Positions 1-10,168 of a DNA stretch of 64,000 nt are shown one piece after another. A program made the position numbers and the translations under genes. The DNA lies in NCBI GenBank assembly GCA_016219875.1, contig JACRJZ010000073.1:1-64000 (forward strand). The letters are read 5' to 3'. The notes beneath the pieces were generated by a model. The model saw only the letters and a list, made by a program, of their open reading frames with translations, was not told the origin of the DNA and did not search any database. Numbering within the stretch: the stretch's first letter is position 1; every line of letters starts with the position of its first letter. This DNA comes from Verrucomicrobiota bacterium (GTDB lineage: Bacteria; Verrucomicrobiota; Verrucomicrobiia; Limisphaerales; JACRJZ01).

Positions 1-186
1 CATCGTTACGTGGTGACGGAAGGCGGGCGTAAAATCATCACCGCGCTGCTGGCCGCGCGCCAGGCGGATGTGGAACAACTGACGGCCCTTGCGGGCGTGA
101 AAAAATCTTCTCAGAAAGGAACGATGTCATGGGATAGCACTACACGCCTTTTCCCAGACTGCGCTGGGAAAAAGAGGTTCGCCTGA
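1..186 (+). pseudogene. C-terminal fragment of a gene related to the next pseudogene
   Basis: An open frame runs from the window edge for 61 codons to a TGA at 184-186. The first 31 residues (HRYVVTEGGRKIIT onward) resemble the end of the decayed gene at 235-1883, which reads RGYRVRRPGIRTLA and then a helix ending LKPVLAG. The fragment looks like the C-terminal winged-helix-like end of a second, diverged copy of the same unknown family. The last 20 or so codons run through two perfect hairpins, so the natural stop may have been lost. The upstream part is outside the window and no function can be assigned. Confidence 0.5.
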
Positions 187-193
187 GGCGAAC
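149..193. repeat. Two adjacent perfect hairpins
   Basis: The first has a 9-bp stem (TTTTCCCAG at 149-157 pairing with 164-172) around a 6-nt loop. The second has a 7-bp stem (GTTCGCC at 177-183 pairing with 187-193) whose 3-nt loop is the TGA stop of the upstream fragment. The pair could act as a transcription terminator or be a small palindromic repeat. No long T-run follows the second stem. Confidence 0.55.
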
Positions 194-234
194 AGCCGAA
201 GGCAGAACGCAGGAGGTGCTGGTATCGTTGGGGC

Positions 235-1883
235 ATGCCTACGCCCGATGACTTCTCGACCTACGTTGCGGACCTGCTCGCCGGCACCTACGACTGCGTG
301 GATCGCATCTCCCTGCGCGGCTATTATCCCTTGGGCCAGACCAGCGGCGGCCTGCTGACCTGGTGGCACCAATTGCATCCAGGCGTCTTGCTTACGGCGG
401 AACACTTGCGCCGAATGGCCGGCGACTTCGGCCGCCGGGTCCACGCTTACGCCAAGAAGCACGCTATTCCCCTCCACTACTGTGAACTGGGCGACAAGAC
501 CAAACACGCCCGCGCCGAAAAGCTCCGGCCCCAAGACCCCCACTTCCAAGGCGTGTTCGCCATTTTCGTCGCCAAAGCGCCCGCCCTGGTCTGACAGGCC
601 AAGACCAACCGTAAGGGCCAGCTCGTCCTGCGTCGCCCCAAAAGCTGGCCGCTGGTCTATCATTACCACTTCCACATCGTGGACAAAGAGTGGGGGCACC
701 TCACCCTCAAGATGAGCGGCCATCCGCCCTTCGGCCTGCAAATCTCCCTCAACGGTCACGAATGGGTCCAACGCCAAGCCCAAGCGCAGTCCGTCGCCTG
801 GGTCAAGGAGGACAACTGCTTTGTCGGCGGCTCGGACTGCGCGGCGATCAGTCGTCTGGCCGAAGGACTGGACGGCCCGGCGGGCCTGGCCCGCCTGGCT
901 CAAGTTTGTGATCGCTGGGTCTATTCGGCCTGCCTGTGCTTCGCGCTGACCCAGGAACAACCGCGCCAGTCCCAGTTCCGTTACGCCGACAGCGGCTACC
1001 CGTTGGAATACAGCCGCAACCTCCTGTTCAAAAGTGGACGCCAACTCGACGAGGTCTATCAGGGCCTGATTGACCGCACCCGCCGGCTCCTGGACGTGCC
1101 CCGGCTCAAAACCATTTTCGGCCGCAAACATCGCCCCCACCACGATCGGGCCGGGGGCGGGCGGCTGGAAAAAATCCTCGACCGTTCGACCTATGACCTG
1201 ACGGTCGTCAAGCTGCACTTTGGCAAGCTCACCCTCAAACTTTACGACAAGGGTGATCGGGTGCTGCGGGTCGAGGTGATCGTGAACAACATCGAAGAAC
1301 TGCGCTGCGGCAAACGGCTGGAAAAACTGCCGGGCATATTCACGCGGCTGCAGCAAATGATCGTGGCGTTCCTGGGCGTGGTGCAAGCCGCGCACCTGAG
1401 CTTCCTGGAGGCGCAGCCGCTGGATGCCCTGGCCACCCCGACGGTGCGGGGTGAAAAGCGGGTGGCGGGCGTGGACCTGCAAAAGCCACGGATGCGCGCG
1501 GTGGCCGAAGCGGTGGTGGCGCTGGCCGCGACGCCGGGCGGCTTCACCGCAGCGCAACTGGCCGACCGGGTGCGGGCGCAACAAGGCCGGCCGATGGCCC
1601 ACTACCATCCGCGTCAGGCGGCGTACGATCTGCGCAAGTTACGGGGCAAGGCCCTGGTCGAACGGATCGGGGGCACCCGCGGCTATCGGGTGCGCCGTCC
1701 AGGCATCCGCACGCTGGCGAGCTTGCTGATCCTGCGGGAGAAAGTGCTCAAGCCGGTGCTGGCCGGGGTGTACCGTCCCAAGCGAGGACGTCCCCCAAGA
1801 ACATTCACCCGCTGGACGTGCATTACCAGAAGCTCCAACGCGAAATGCTGGCCACCCTGCAAACCCTGAAACTGGCCGCCTGA
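235..1883 (+). pseudogene. Decayed gene of unknown family, one nonsense codon and one frameshift
   Basis: The frame starts at ATG 235 and runs through residue 119, where TGA (592-594) interrupts it. The same frame then continues in homologous-looking sequence to about 1796. Trp is the likely original residue (LV-W-QAK context, TGG to TGA). Near the end, the run of five C at 1792-1796 looks one base short. Restoring a sixth C changes the tail from a nonsense peptide to KNIHPLDVHYQKLQREM and moves the stop to 1881-1883. The repaired protein would be about 549 residues, with a basic C-terminal part that resembles a winged helix (about residues 420-500, PRQAAYDLRKLRGKALVERI). I do not recognise a named family or a catalytic motif. 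Sequencing error is possible for either lesion, but two lesions and a neighbouring fragment favour a dead gene. Confidence 0.7.
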
Positions 1884-2352
1884 CTTCGCTGAAACAAACA
1901 TGTTGGTCTTAGTTTTTGGATAGCAGTGCAGTGCAGTGCAGTGCAAAGGCGCAGAGGCTTTGAGAACCAGCAGGCTCAGGACTTCTGATCCCGTGGAAAT
2001 GACGTGGCCCGCCCGGTGAGGGCACCGGGCCAACAGGGTCGCGCGAGAGCTGTAGGCCGGGTCCCCAGACCCGGCGACTGGGCATCAGCAGTATTCCACG
2101 CGGCCTCAACTTCAAGGCGTGGGGTCAGGAGTCCTGAGGCTCAGGAGGCGCCGGTTTTCTCCGCTGCACCGCGCTGGCCACTACACCGCAGAACAGCGAA
2201 ATGAGGGTAGTCGCTGGGTTTCACCCCCCGAACCCTTGTCGTCATGTGCCTGCGTTGCGGAACTGTGCTCGAAAGCCCTGCGCTCCGCCGGCCGGGGAAA
2301 TCAAGTCCGGTCGTGCCCGACGACATGCCAAATACGGGCGGGACGCGCTGTC
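1884..2352. other. Intergenic region with short repeats, no gene seen
   Basis: This stretch separates the dead gene from the 3' end of gyrA. It holds a 5-bp tandem repeat (GCAGT, four units plus GCA, 1923-1945). A perfect hairpin (GCCGGGTC 2056-2063 pairing with 2068-2075, loop CCCA) could terminate gyrA transcription only very distally. The open frames across it are short and show no family resemblance. Confidence 0.5.
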
Positions 2353-5013
2353 CTACGATGCGGGCGTCTCCGCCTGTGGTTCTTCTTCGTTCTCGCTGAT
2401 GACGGGGGCGATGGCTTGGAGGCGATCGTTCTCGCCGAGGTTTACGAGCTTGACGCCTTGGGTGTTGCGGCCGGCTTCGCGGATGCCGGCCACGCCGATG
2501 CGGATCATCTGGCCGCCCACGGTGATGAGCATGATTTCGTCGTGGTCATGGACCGTCAGCGCCCCCACCACGCCGCCGGTCTTCTCGGTGGTCTTCATGG
2601 TGATGATGCCTTTGCCGCCGCGGGACTGACGGCCGTATTCTGCAAAGTCAGTGCGCTTGCCGATGCCGTTTTCGCCGGCAACCAGCAGGGTGGCGTCCTT
2701 GGCGACCACGCTGAGCGCGACCACTTGATCGGTCTTCTCAAGCCGGATGCCGATGACGCCGACGGCCGGGCGGCCCATGGGGCGCGCGTCTTCTTCGCTG
2801 AAGCGGATGCTCATGCCTTCCTTGGTGATGAGGATGACTTCGTCCTGGCCGCTGGTGAGCTTGACGTCGATCAGGGTGTCGCCGGCCTCGATGCCGATGG
2901 CGTTGATGCCGCCCTTGCGGATGTTGGCGAATTCCTCCAGCGCGGTCTTCTTCACGATGCCTTGGTGGGTGGCGAAAAAAAGGTAGCCGGGCTGTTGCCA
3001 GGTCACGTCCTCCTTGTTCGCGTCGGTCTTGCTTTCGATGCGGATGAGGGCGGCGATCTTCTCATCGGTTTTCAGTTCGAGAATGTTCGCGATGCTGCGG
3101 CCCTTGGAGGCGCGGCCCATGTCGGGGATTTCGTGGACGCGCTCGCAATACACGCGGCCCGTGTTGGTGAAGAACAGGAGGTAGTCGTGGGTGCTGGCCG
3201 TGAAGAGGTGCTCAATGAAATCGGGTTGCTCACCCTCGACCGCGGAGTCTTCGCGCGTCGCCATGCCGATGACGCCTTTGCCGCCGCGGCGTTGGCTGCG
3301 GTAGGAGCTGATGTTGGTGCGCTTGATCAGGCCGTTGTGGGTGATGGTGATGATGACTGGTTCGTTGGCGATGAGGTCTTCGATGGCGATCTCGCCTTCG
3401 TCGGGCACGATGTCAGTGCGGCGCGGGGTGGCGTGCTTTTCTTTGATGGCGGCCAACTCGTTCTTGATGATGGTGAGGACGCGCTCCTCTTTCGCCAGGA
3501 TATCGAGGAGGTCTTTGATCTCCTCCATCAACTGGTGGTACTCGGCGCGGATTTTGTCGATTTCGAGGCCGGTGAGTTGGTAGAGGCGGAGGTTCAGAAT
3601 TTCGTCGGCCTGGTGGTCGCTGAAGCAGTAGCGGCCGTTGGTGAGGCGGGCTTCATTGCGGATGAAGATGCCGAAGCCTTCCACGACGGCGCGACTGAAC
3701 TCGAAGGCAAGGAGTTTGATCTTGGCCTCGTCGCGCGTGCGGCTGCTGCGGATGATGCGGATGAATTCGTCGAGGTTCGACAGCGCGATGAGATAGCCCT
3801 CCAGCGTCTCAGCGCGCTCTTCGGCTTTCTTCAACTCGAACTTGGTGCGGCGGATGACGACTTCGCGGCGGTGCTCGATGTAGCAGGCGATGAGCGCCTT
3901 CATCCCGAGGGTCTTGGGCCGGCCGTGGTCGATGGCGAGGGCGTTGACGGCGAAGGAACTCTCAAGCTGGGTGTGCTGATACAGGTTGTTGATGACAACC
4001 TTGGGGATGGCGTCGCGCTTGAGTTCGATGACGATGCGGGTGTTCTCGTCGGATTCGTCGCGGACACCGGAGATGTCGGCGATGATTTTCTCATTCACCA
4101 ATTCAGCAATGCGTTTGACGAGGACGCTGCGGTTGACGCCGTAAGGGATTTCGGTGACGACGAGGTTTTCGCGTCCGCCTTTGACTTCTTCGAGGCCGAT
4201 CTTGCCACGGACTTTGAGGCTGCCTTTGCCGGACTTGAAATATTCTTTGATCGGGTCGATGCCGCAGATGATGCAGCCGGTAGGGAAGTCGGGCCCCTTG
4301 ATCAGCTTCATCAACTCGGCGTCGGTGATGTTCGGATGGTCGATCTGCGCGCACACGCCGTCGATGACTTCGCCGAGGTTGTGCGGCGCCATGTTTGTGG
4401 CCATGCCGACGGCGATGCCAGTGCCGCCGTTGACGATGAGGTTCGGAAAGGCGGCGGGGAAGACGGTCGGCTCGGTGCGAGTTTCGTCGTAGTTCGGGAC
4501 GAAATCGACGGTTTCCTTGTCCATGTCCTCCATGAGCACGGCGCCGAGGTGGCGGAGGCGGGCCTCGGTGTACCGCATGGACGCGGGCGGGTCGCCATCG
4601 ACGGAGCCGAAGTTGCCTTGGCCCTCGATGAGCATGTCGCGCATGGCCCACGGCTGCGCCATGTGGACGAGCGTGGGGTAGATGGCCATGTCGCCGTGCG
4701 GGTGGTAGTTGCCCATCGTCTCGCCGACGATCTTGGCGCACTTGACGTGTTTGCGGCTGGGCATGACGCCGAGTTCATACATCGCGTAGAGGATGCGGCG
4801 CTGGGAAGGCTTGAGGCCGTCGCGTACGTCGGGCAACGCGCGCGAGATGATCACGGACATGGAGTAGTCGAGGAACGAGCCTTTGATCTCGTCGGCGACG
4901 TTGATCTTGATGATCTTCTCGTTGGCAGCGAAGAGGGGCGTGGGGCTGGCCAGGGCCTCTTCGCGGCCGGGCGGGGGCTGGTCGGGAGTGTTGGGAGGGA
5001 TGTCGTCGGGCAT
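2353..5013 (-). CDS. gyrA: DNA gyrase subunit A
   Basis: The 886-residue protein is the breakage-reunion subunit that, with GyrB, introduces negative supercoils. The N-terminal domain contains the active-site Tyr at about residue 148 (RYTEARL) and the winged-helix stretch GNYHPHGDMAIYPTLVHMAQ at about 101-120. The C-terminal beta-pinwheel carries the GyrA box QRRGGKG, which separates it from ParC. A 30-residue Pro-rich leader precedes the conserved start. The positions equivalent to E. coli Ser83 and Asp87, where fluoroquinolones are anchored, are Met109 and Pro113 here. The gene starts 6 bp after the stop of a small gene and is the last gene of a gyrB-led minus-strand run, so it is probably co-transcribed with gyrB through the intervening toxin-like genes. 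Confidence 0.97.
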   Translation of the reverse strand: MPDDIPPNTPDQPPPGREEALASPTPLFAANEKIIKINVADEIKGSFLDYSMSVIISRALPDVRDGLKPSQRRILYAMYELGVMPSRKHVKCAKIVGETMGNYHPHGDMAIYPTLVHMAQPWAMRDMLIEGQGNFGSVDGDPPASMRYTEARLRHLGAVLMEDMDKETVDFVPNYDETRTEPTVFPAAFPNLIVNGGTGIAVGMATNMAPHNLGEVIDGVCAQIDHPNITDAELMKLIKGPDFPTGCIICGIDPIKEYFKSGKGSLKVRGKIGLEEVKGGRENLVVTEIPYGVNRSVLVKRIAELVNEKIIADISGVRDESDENTRIVIELKRDAIPKVVINNLYQHTQLESSFAVNALAIDHGRPKTLGMKALIACYIEHRREVVIRRTKFELKKAEERAETLEGYLIALSNLDEFIRIIRSSRTRDEAKIKLLAFEFSRAVVEGFGIFIRNEARLTNGRYCFSDHQADEILNLRLYQLTGLEIDKIRAEYHQLMEEIKDLLDILAKEERVLTIIKNELAAIKEKHATPRRTDIVPDEGEIAIEDLIANEPVIITITHNGLIKRTNISSYRSQRRGGKGVIGMATREDSAVEGEQPDFIEHLFTASTHDYLLFFTNTGRVYCERVHEIPDMGRASKGRSIANILELKTDEKIAALIRIESKTDANKEDVTWQQPGYLFFATHQGIVKKTALEEFANIRKGGINAIGIEAGDTLIDVKLTSGQDEVILITKEGMSIRFSEEDARPMGRPAVGVIGIRLEKTDQVVALSVVAKDATLLVAGENGIGKRTDFAEYGRQSRGGKGIITMKTTEKTGGVVGALTVHDHDEIMLITVGGQMIRIGVAGIREAGRNTQGVKLVNLGENDRLQAIAPVISENEEEPQAETPAS

Positions 5014-5019
5014 GGGAAA

Positions 5020-5328
5020 TCAGTATTTGTCGGCAGAGGGCGGGGCGGCGGGACGGTCGTTCAGGACCGCAGCGGAAGTTCGCTTTGCTTCAAGTTCGGC
5101 GATGATGCGGTTGAGGCGGTCGAGGTTGGCCAAAGCTTGTTGTTCCAACCGCGGCGTGTCCCGCGGCGGAACTTTCTTCATCTTGCCGGCGTCCTCCATG
5201 ATGAAGTCGGTGCCCAGCGCACGTGCGCGGCGCATGGCATGGATGATGCCTTTCTGCATGGCACGCTCCGCCTGATAGTCCTCCAAGTCCATGATGGACT
5301 CGTCCCAAGGCTCAAGAACTGTTTTCAT
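5020..5328 (-). CDS. Small partner of the zeta-like kinase (putative antitoxin)
   Basis: This 102-residue protein starts at an ATG that overlaps the stop of the kinase gene (ATGA), so the two are translationally coupled. Its middle (KGIIHAMRRARALGTDFIMEDAGKMKKVPP region) resembles the small proteins that commonly accompany zeta-toxin-like kinases, which have an Ala/His-rich helix, LG, a short strand, DGKV and PP. The C-terminal part is a predicted coiled coil (about residues 55-85). A longer open frame exists upstream, but the ATGA start is favoured. The role as antitoxin or cofactor is inferred from position and the weak family likeness. The gyrA start codon follows after 6 bp. Confidence 0.6.
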   Translation of the reverse strand: MKTVLEPWDESIMDLEDYQAERAMQKGIIHAMRRARALGTDFIMEDAGKMKKVPPRDTPRLEQQALANLDRLNRIIAELEAKRTSAAVLNDRPAAPPSADKY

Positions 5329-5903
5329 AGTTCGACTCCAATCTCGGCCAGCACGGATGTCAGGAAACTTTGATCGCGCGCAACCACTCTGCCGCCCTTT
5401 TGCACGGCAATCAAGCGAGGCGCGAGGTCGTTGTTCGCATAAAACTTCCAAGTATCCATGAGGTGACGGTAAGTGACGAAGAAGTTCGTGATCGTTTTGA
5501 AAAAGCGCCGACGCACCACGTCAGGCTCGATGTTATGTCCGCCGTCCAGCACGCGCTGACGAATTCGCGCCAGCGTGACTTCGGCATCGCGCACCCACAG
5601 GAAATAGCACTTGATGATGTACCCTTTCGCCTTGGCATCCTTCAGCCAAACGGCTGCGCTGATGCCACTCATGGTGGTTTCCCAAGTAAAGCCCTGTCGC
5701 TGGGCAATGAGGTGCTTAATGCGCGACAAAGCATAGCGTCCCGCTTCCAAGGCCCCGCCATTGGGATCGTACGGCGAAATGCCGCGAGCAATCAGGTCGG
5801 CGTTCACGAACTCGAGTTGCTTGGCCTCCTCTGGCAGGTAGAAATCGGCAAACGTAGTCTTCCCCACGCCGTTCGGGACCGCGATGATGTAGAGGGTCGG
5901 CAT
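5325..5903 (-). CDS. Zeta-toxin-like P-loop kinase with altered Walker A
   Basis: The 192-residue protein matches the small zeta-toxin/AAA_33-like kinase group. It begins MPTLYIIAVPNGVGKTTFAD, followed by FVNADLIARGISPYDPNGGA, WETTMSG, a GYIIKCYFLWV strand, RQRVLDGGHNIEPDVVRRRF and a C-terminal NNDLAPRLIA. Family members phosphorylate small substrates such as UDP-N-acetylglucosamine. Whether this one does is unknown. The Walker A motif normally reads GPNGAGKT. Here the first Gly is Val (codon GTC), which one base change from GGC would produce and which may weaken nucleotide binding. It sits 14 bp after vapC and overlaps its small partner downstream. I chose the ATG at 5903 because family members start directly at this strand. 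Confidence 0.8.
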   Translation of the reverse strand: MPTLYIIAVPNGVGKTTFADFYLPEEAKQLEFVNADLIARGISPYDPNGGALEAGRYALSRIKHLIAQRQGFTWETTMSGISAAVWLKDAKAKGYIIKCYFLWVRDAEVTLARIRQRVLDGGHNIEPDVVRRRFFKTITNFFVTYRHLMDTWKFYANNDLAPRLIAVQKGGRVVARDQSFLTSVLAEIGVEL

Positions 5904-5917
5904 GTCAGCTATTCGCC

Positions 5918-6358
5918 CTACACCTTCACCGGCAGCGTCTCCGGAAACACTGGCAAGTGCATCGCCTGGGCTGCCGCGTGCATCCGCGCATCGGTGGTGC
6001 AGAGGGGGAAGTCGTTCGCAATATCGCAACTGGCCACGTGCAGCGCATCCAGTGAACGGATCGGAACCTTCGGATGGCAGACCTCGATCACCCGTGTCGC
6101 GCGGTGCAGCACGCGGTTGTTCAAGTTCACGAGTTGGAGCACTTCGCTCTCAATCATCTCGGCGAACTTGGCTTCGGCCCGCTGACGTTGGGTGCGATTG
6201 ATCGCCCCCGCTCGCTCCTTGGCGAACAAGGCGGACTTCACCTCGACCAGGGCCAGTTCTGATGTCGCCAGCGCGTGCCCGCGCAACTCGCGCTCAAACC
6301 ACGCCGTCTCCGGTTCCGGCGTCAGCAGCTTTACCAGAATGCCCGTGTCGAGATACAT
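5918..6358 (-). CDS. vapC: VapC-type PIN-domain ribonuclease toxin
   Basis: The 146-residue protein has the PIN fold signature with four acidic residues expected to hold the metal: Asp4 (MYLDTG), Glu39 (LVEVKSAL), Asp104 (RSLDALHVA) and Asp123 (TTDARM). Such toxins cleave RNA, often tRNA, when their antitoxin is degraded. The start ATG lies one base after the antitoxin stop, the usual tight arrangement of type II modules. The active-site residues are all present, so the toxin looks functional. Its place between gyrB and gyrA is unusual. Confidence 0.88.
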   Translation of the reverse strand: MYLDTGILVKLLTPEPETAWFERELRGHALATSELALVEVKSALFAKERAGAINRTQRQRAEAKFAEMIESEVLQLVNLNNRVLHRATRVIEVCHPKVPIRSLDALHVASCDIANDFPLCTTDARMHAAAQAMHLPVFPETLPVKV

Positions 6359-6359
6359 G

Positions 6360-6695
6360 CTACCAGCCGCGACCATCGCGGTCGGTGCGGACGAGTTCGT
6401 CGGCAAATGGCCCTTGCGTCTGGACGGGCATGGACTTGAGGTGATCTCCCATTCCCGTGAACACCTTGCGCGACTTGGCCGCCTCGGCGCTCACGAGCCG
6501 GGCCTTGGGCTTGCCATCCGACGTGATGACCACTTCCTGCCCGGACGCGACCAACTCCAGCAGGGCCGAGAGTTTGGCTTTCGCGAGGCGCACGGGAAAG
6601 GTCAGGCCAATGCCGGGCAACGCAACGGCTTCCCGCAGCACCAAGGCTGAAGATTTTGGTTCCGGGTACTTGATCGAACGCGATTTCGTTTTCAT
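6360..6695 (-). CDS. Phd/YefM-family antitoxin partner of VapC
   Basis: The 111-residue protein has the Phd-like DNA-binding fold at about residues 30-75 (FPVRLAKAKLSALLELVASG, then EVVITSDGKPKARLV), followed by a tail that would wrap the toxin (KVFTGMGDHLKSMP and beyond). Members of this family neutralise the toxin and repress their own operon. The first 25 residues are a basic extension. It starts 44 bp after the gyrB stop, and a direct-repeat operator candidate lies in that gap. It may therefore be both read through from gyrB and controlled on its own. Confidence 0.85.
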   Translation of the reverse strand: MKTKSRSIKYPEPKSSALVLREAVALPGIGLTFPVRLAKAKLSALLELVASGQEVVITSDGKPKARLVSAEAAKSRKVFTGMGDHLKSMPVQTQGPFADELVRTDRDGRGW

Positions 6696-6707
6696 GGCCG
6701 CAATGTA

Positions 6708-6727
6708 GTCACATGTGGTCACACTGT
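6708..6727 (-). promoter_or_regulatory. Candidate operator of the antitoxin-toxin pair
   Basis: Read on the minus strand, the hexamer TGTGAC occurs twice exactly 10 bp apart, and the second copy lies in the 8-bp palindrome CACATGTG. The site is about 13-32 bp upstream of the antitoxin ATG, where autoregulatory sites of Phd-type antitoxins usually lie. Binding is inferred from position and repeat spacing only. Confidence 0.4.
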
Positions 6728-6739
6728 CAAGCTCTGAGA

Positions 6740-9716
<2,977 letters not shown>

Positions 9717-9758
9717 TACGAAATTCTTCGTTGACATCTACGAAGAACGTCGTATTTT
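9717..9758 (+). promoter_or_regulatory. blaI promoter with two repressor-type dyads
   Basis: A sigma-70-like promoter is visible with TTGACA at 9731-9736, a 16-bp spacer and TATTTT at 9753-9758, 23 bp before the blaI ATG. Two 16-bp dyads of the form TACGA-N6-TCGTW lie at 9717-9732 and 9739-9754. Their starts are 22 bp apart, about two helical turns, and they overlap both promoter elements. BlaI/MecI-type repressors bind paired dyads over their own promoters, so these are the likely autoregulatory operators. Confidence 0.6.
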
Positions 9759-9781
9759 CGCCGCCAACAGCATTTGAACAC

Positions 9782-10168
9782 ATGAAACGAAACTCACCCT
9801 TGAAACCCACGGATGCTGAACTGGCCATCCTCCGCGTGCTCTGGCAGCGCGGACGCAGCACCGTTCGTGAGGTCACCGAAGACCTCAACCGCGTCCAGCG
9901 AACCGGCTACACCACCGCCTTGAAGATCATGCAAATCATGACGGACAAGGGCCTGGTGAAGCGCGACGAGACCGCACGCTCTCACGTCTATGAAGCCGCG
10001 CTCTCGGAAGACGAGACGCAACAACAACTGGTCCGGCATCTCTTGGATCGGGCTTTCGGCGGCGCCGCCTTCAAGCTGGTGCAGCACGCGCTGGCGGCGA
10101 AGAAGGCCACGCCCAGCGAGCTGGCTGAGATTCGCAAGCTCATCAATGACATGGAAGGAGGCTCCTGA
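9782..10168 (+). CDS. blaI: BlaI/MecI-family transcriptional repressor
   Basis: The 128-residue protein has the BlaI winged helix (PTDAELAILRVLWQRG, VTEDLNRVQRTGYTTALKIM, DKGLVKRDE) followed by the short dimerisation helices. Such repressors are released when a membrane M56 protease senses a signal and triggers repressor cleavage. The ATG at 9782 fits the family start and lies 23 bp after a clear -10 box. The stop overlaps the start of the protease gene by one base (TGATG), so the pair is co-translated. Symbol by family; the target genes need not be beta-lactamases. Confidence 0.88.
   Translation: MKRNSPLKPTDAELAILRVLWQRGRSTVREVTEDLNRVQRTGYTTALKIMQIMTDKGLVKRDETARSHVYEAALSEDETQQQLVRHLLDRAFGGAAFKLVQHALAAKKATPSELAEIRKLINDMEGGS

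Noticed and set aside
592..594. Possible selenocysteine or stop-readthrough codon in the 235-1883 gene
   Set aside because: No SECIS-like hairpin stands out after the TGA, the context fits a lost Trp, and a second lesion downstream supports a pseudogene.
2119..5373. 1084-residue open frame antisense to gyrA
   Set aside because: It is the complement of a complete gyrA, has Asp/Val/Ala-biased composition typical of GC-rich shadow frames and matches no family.
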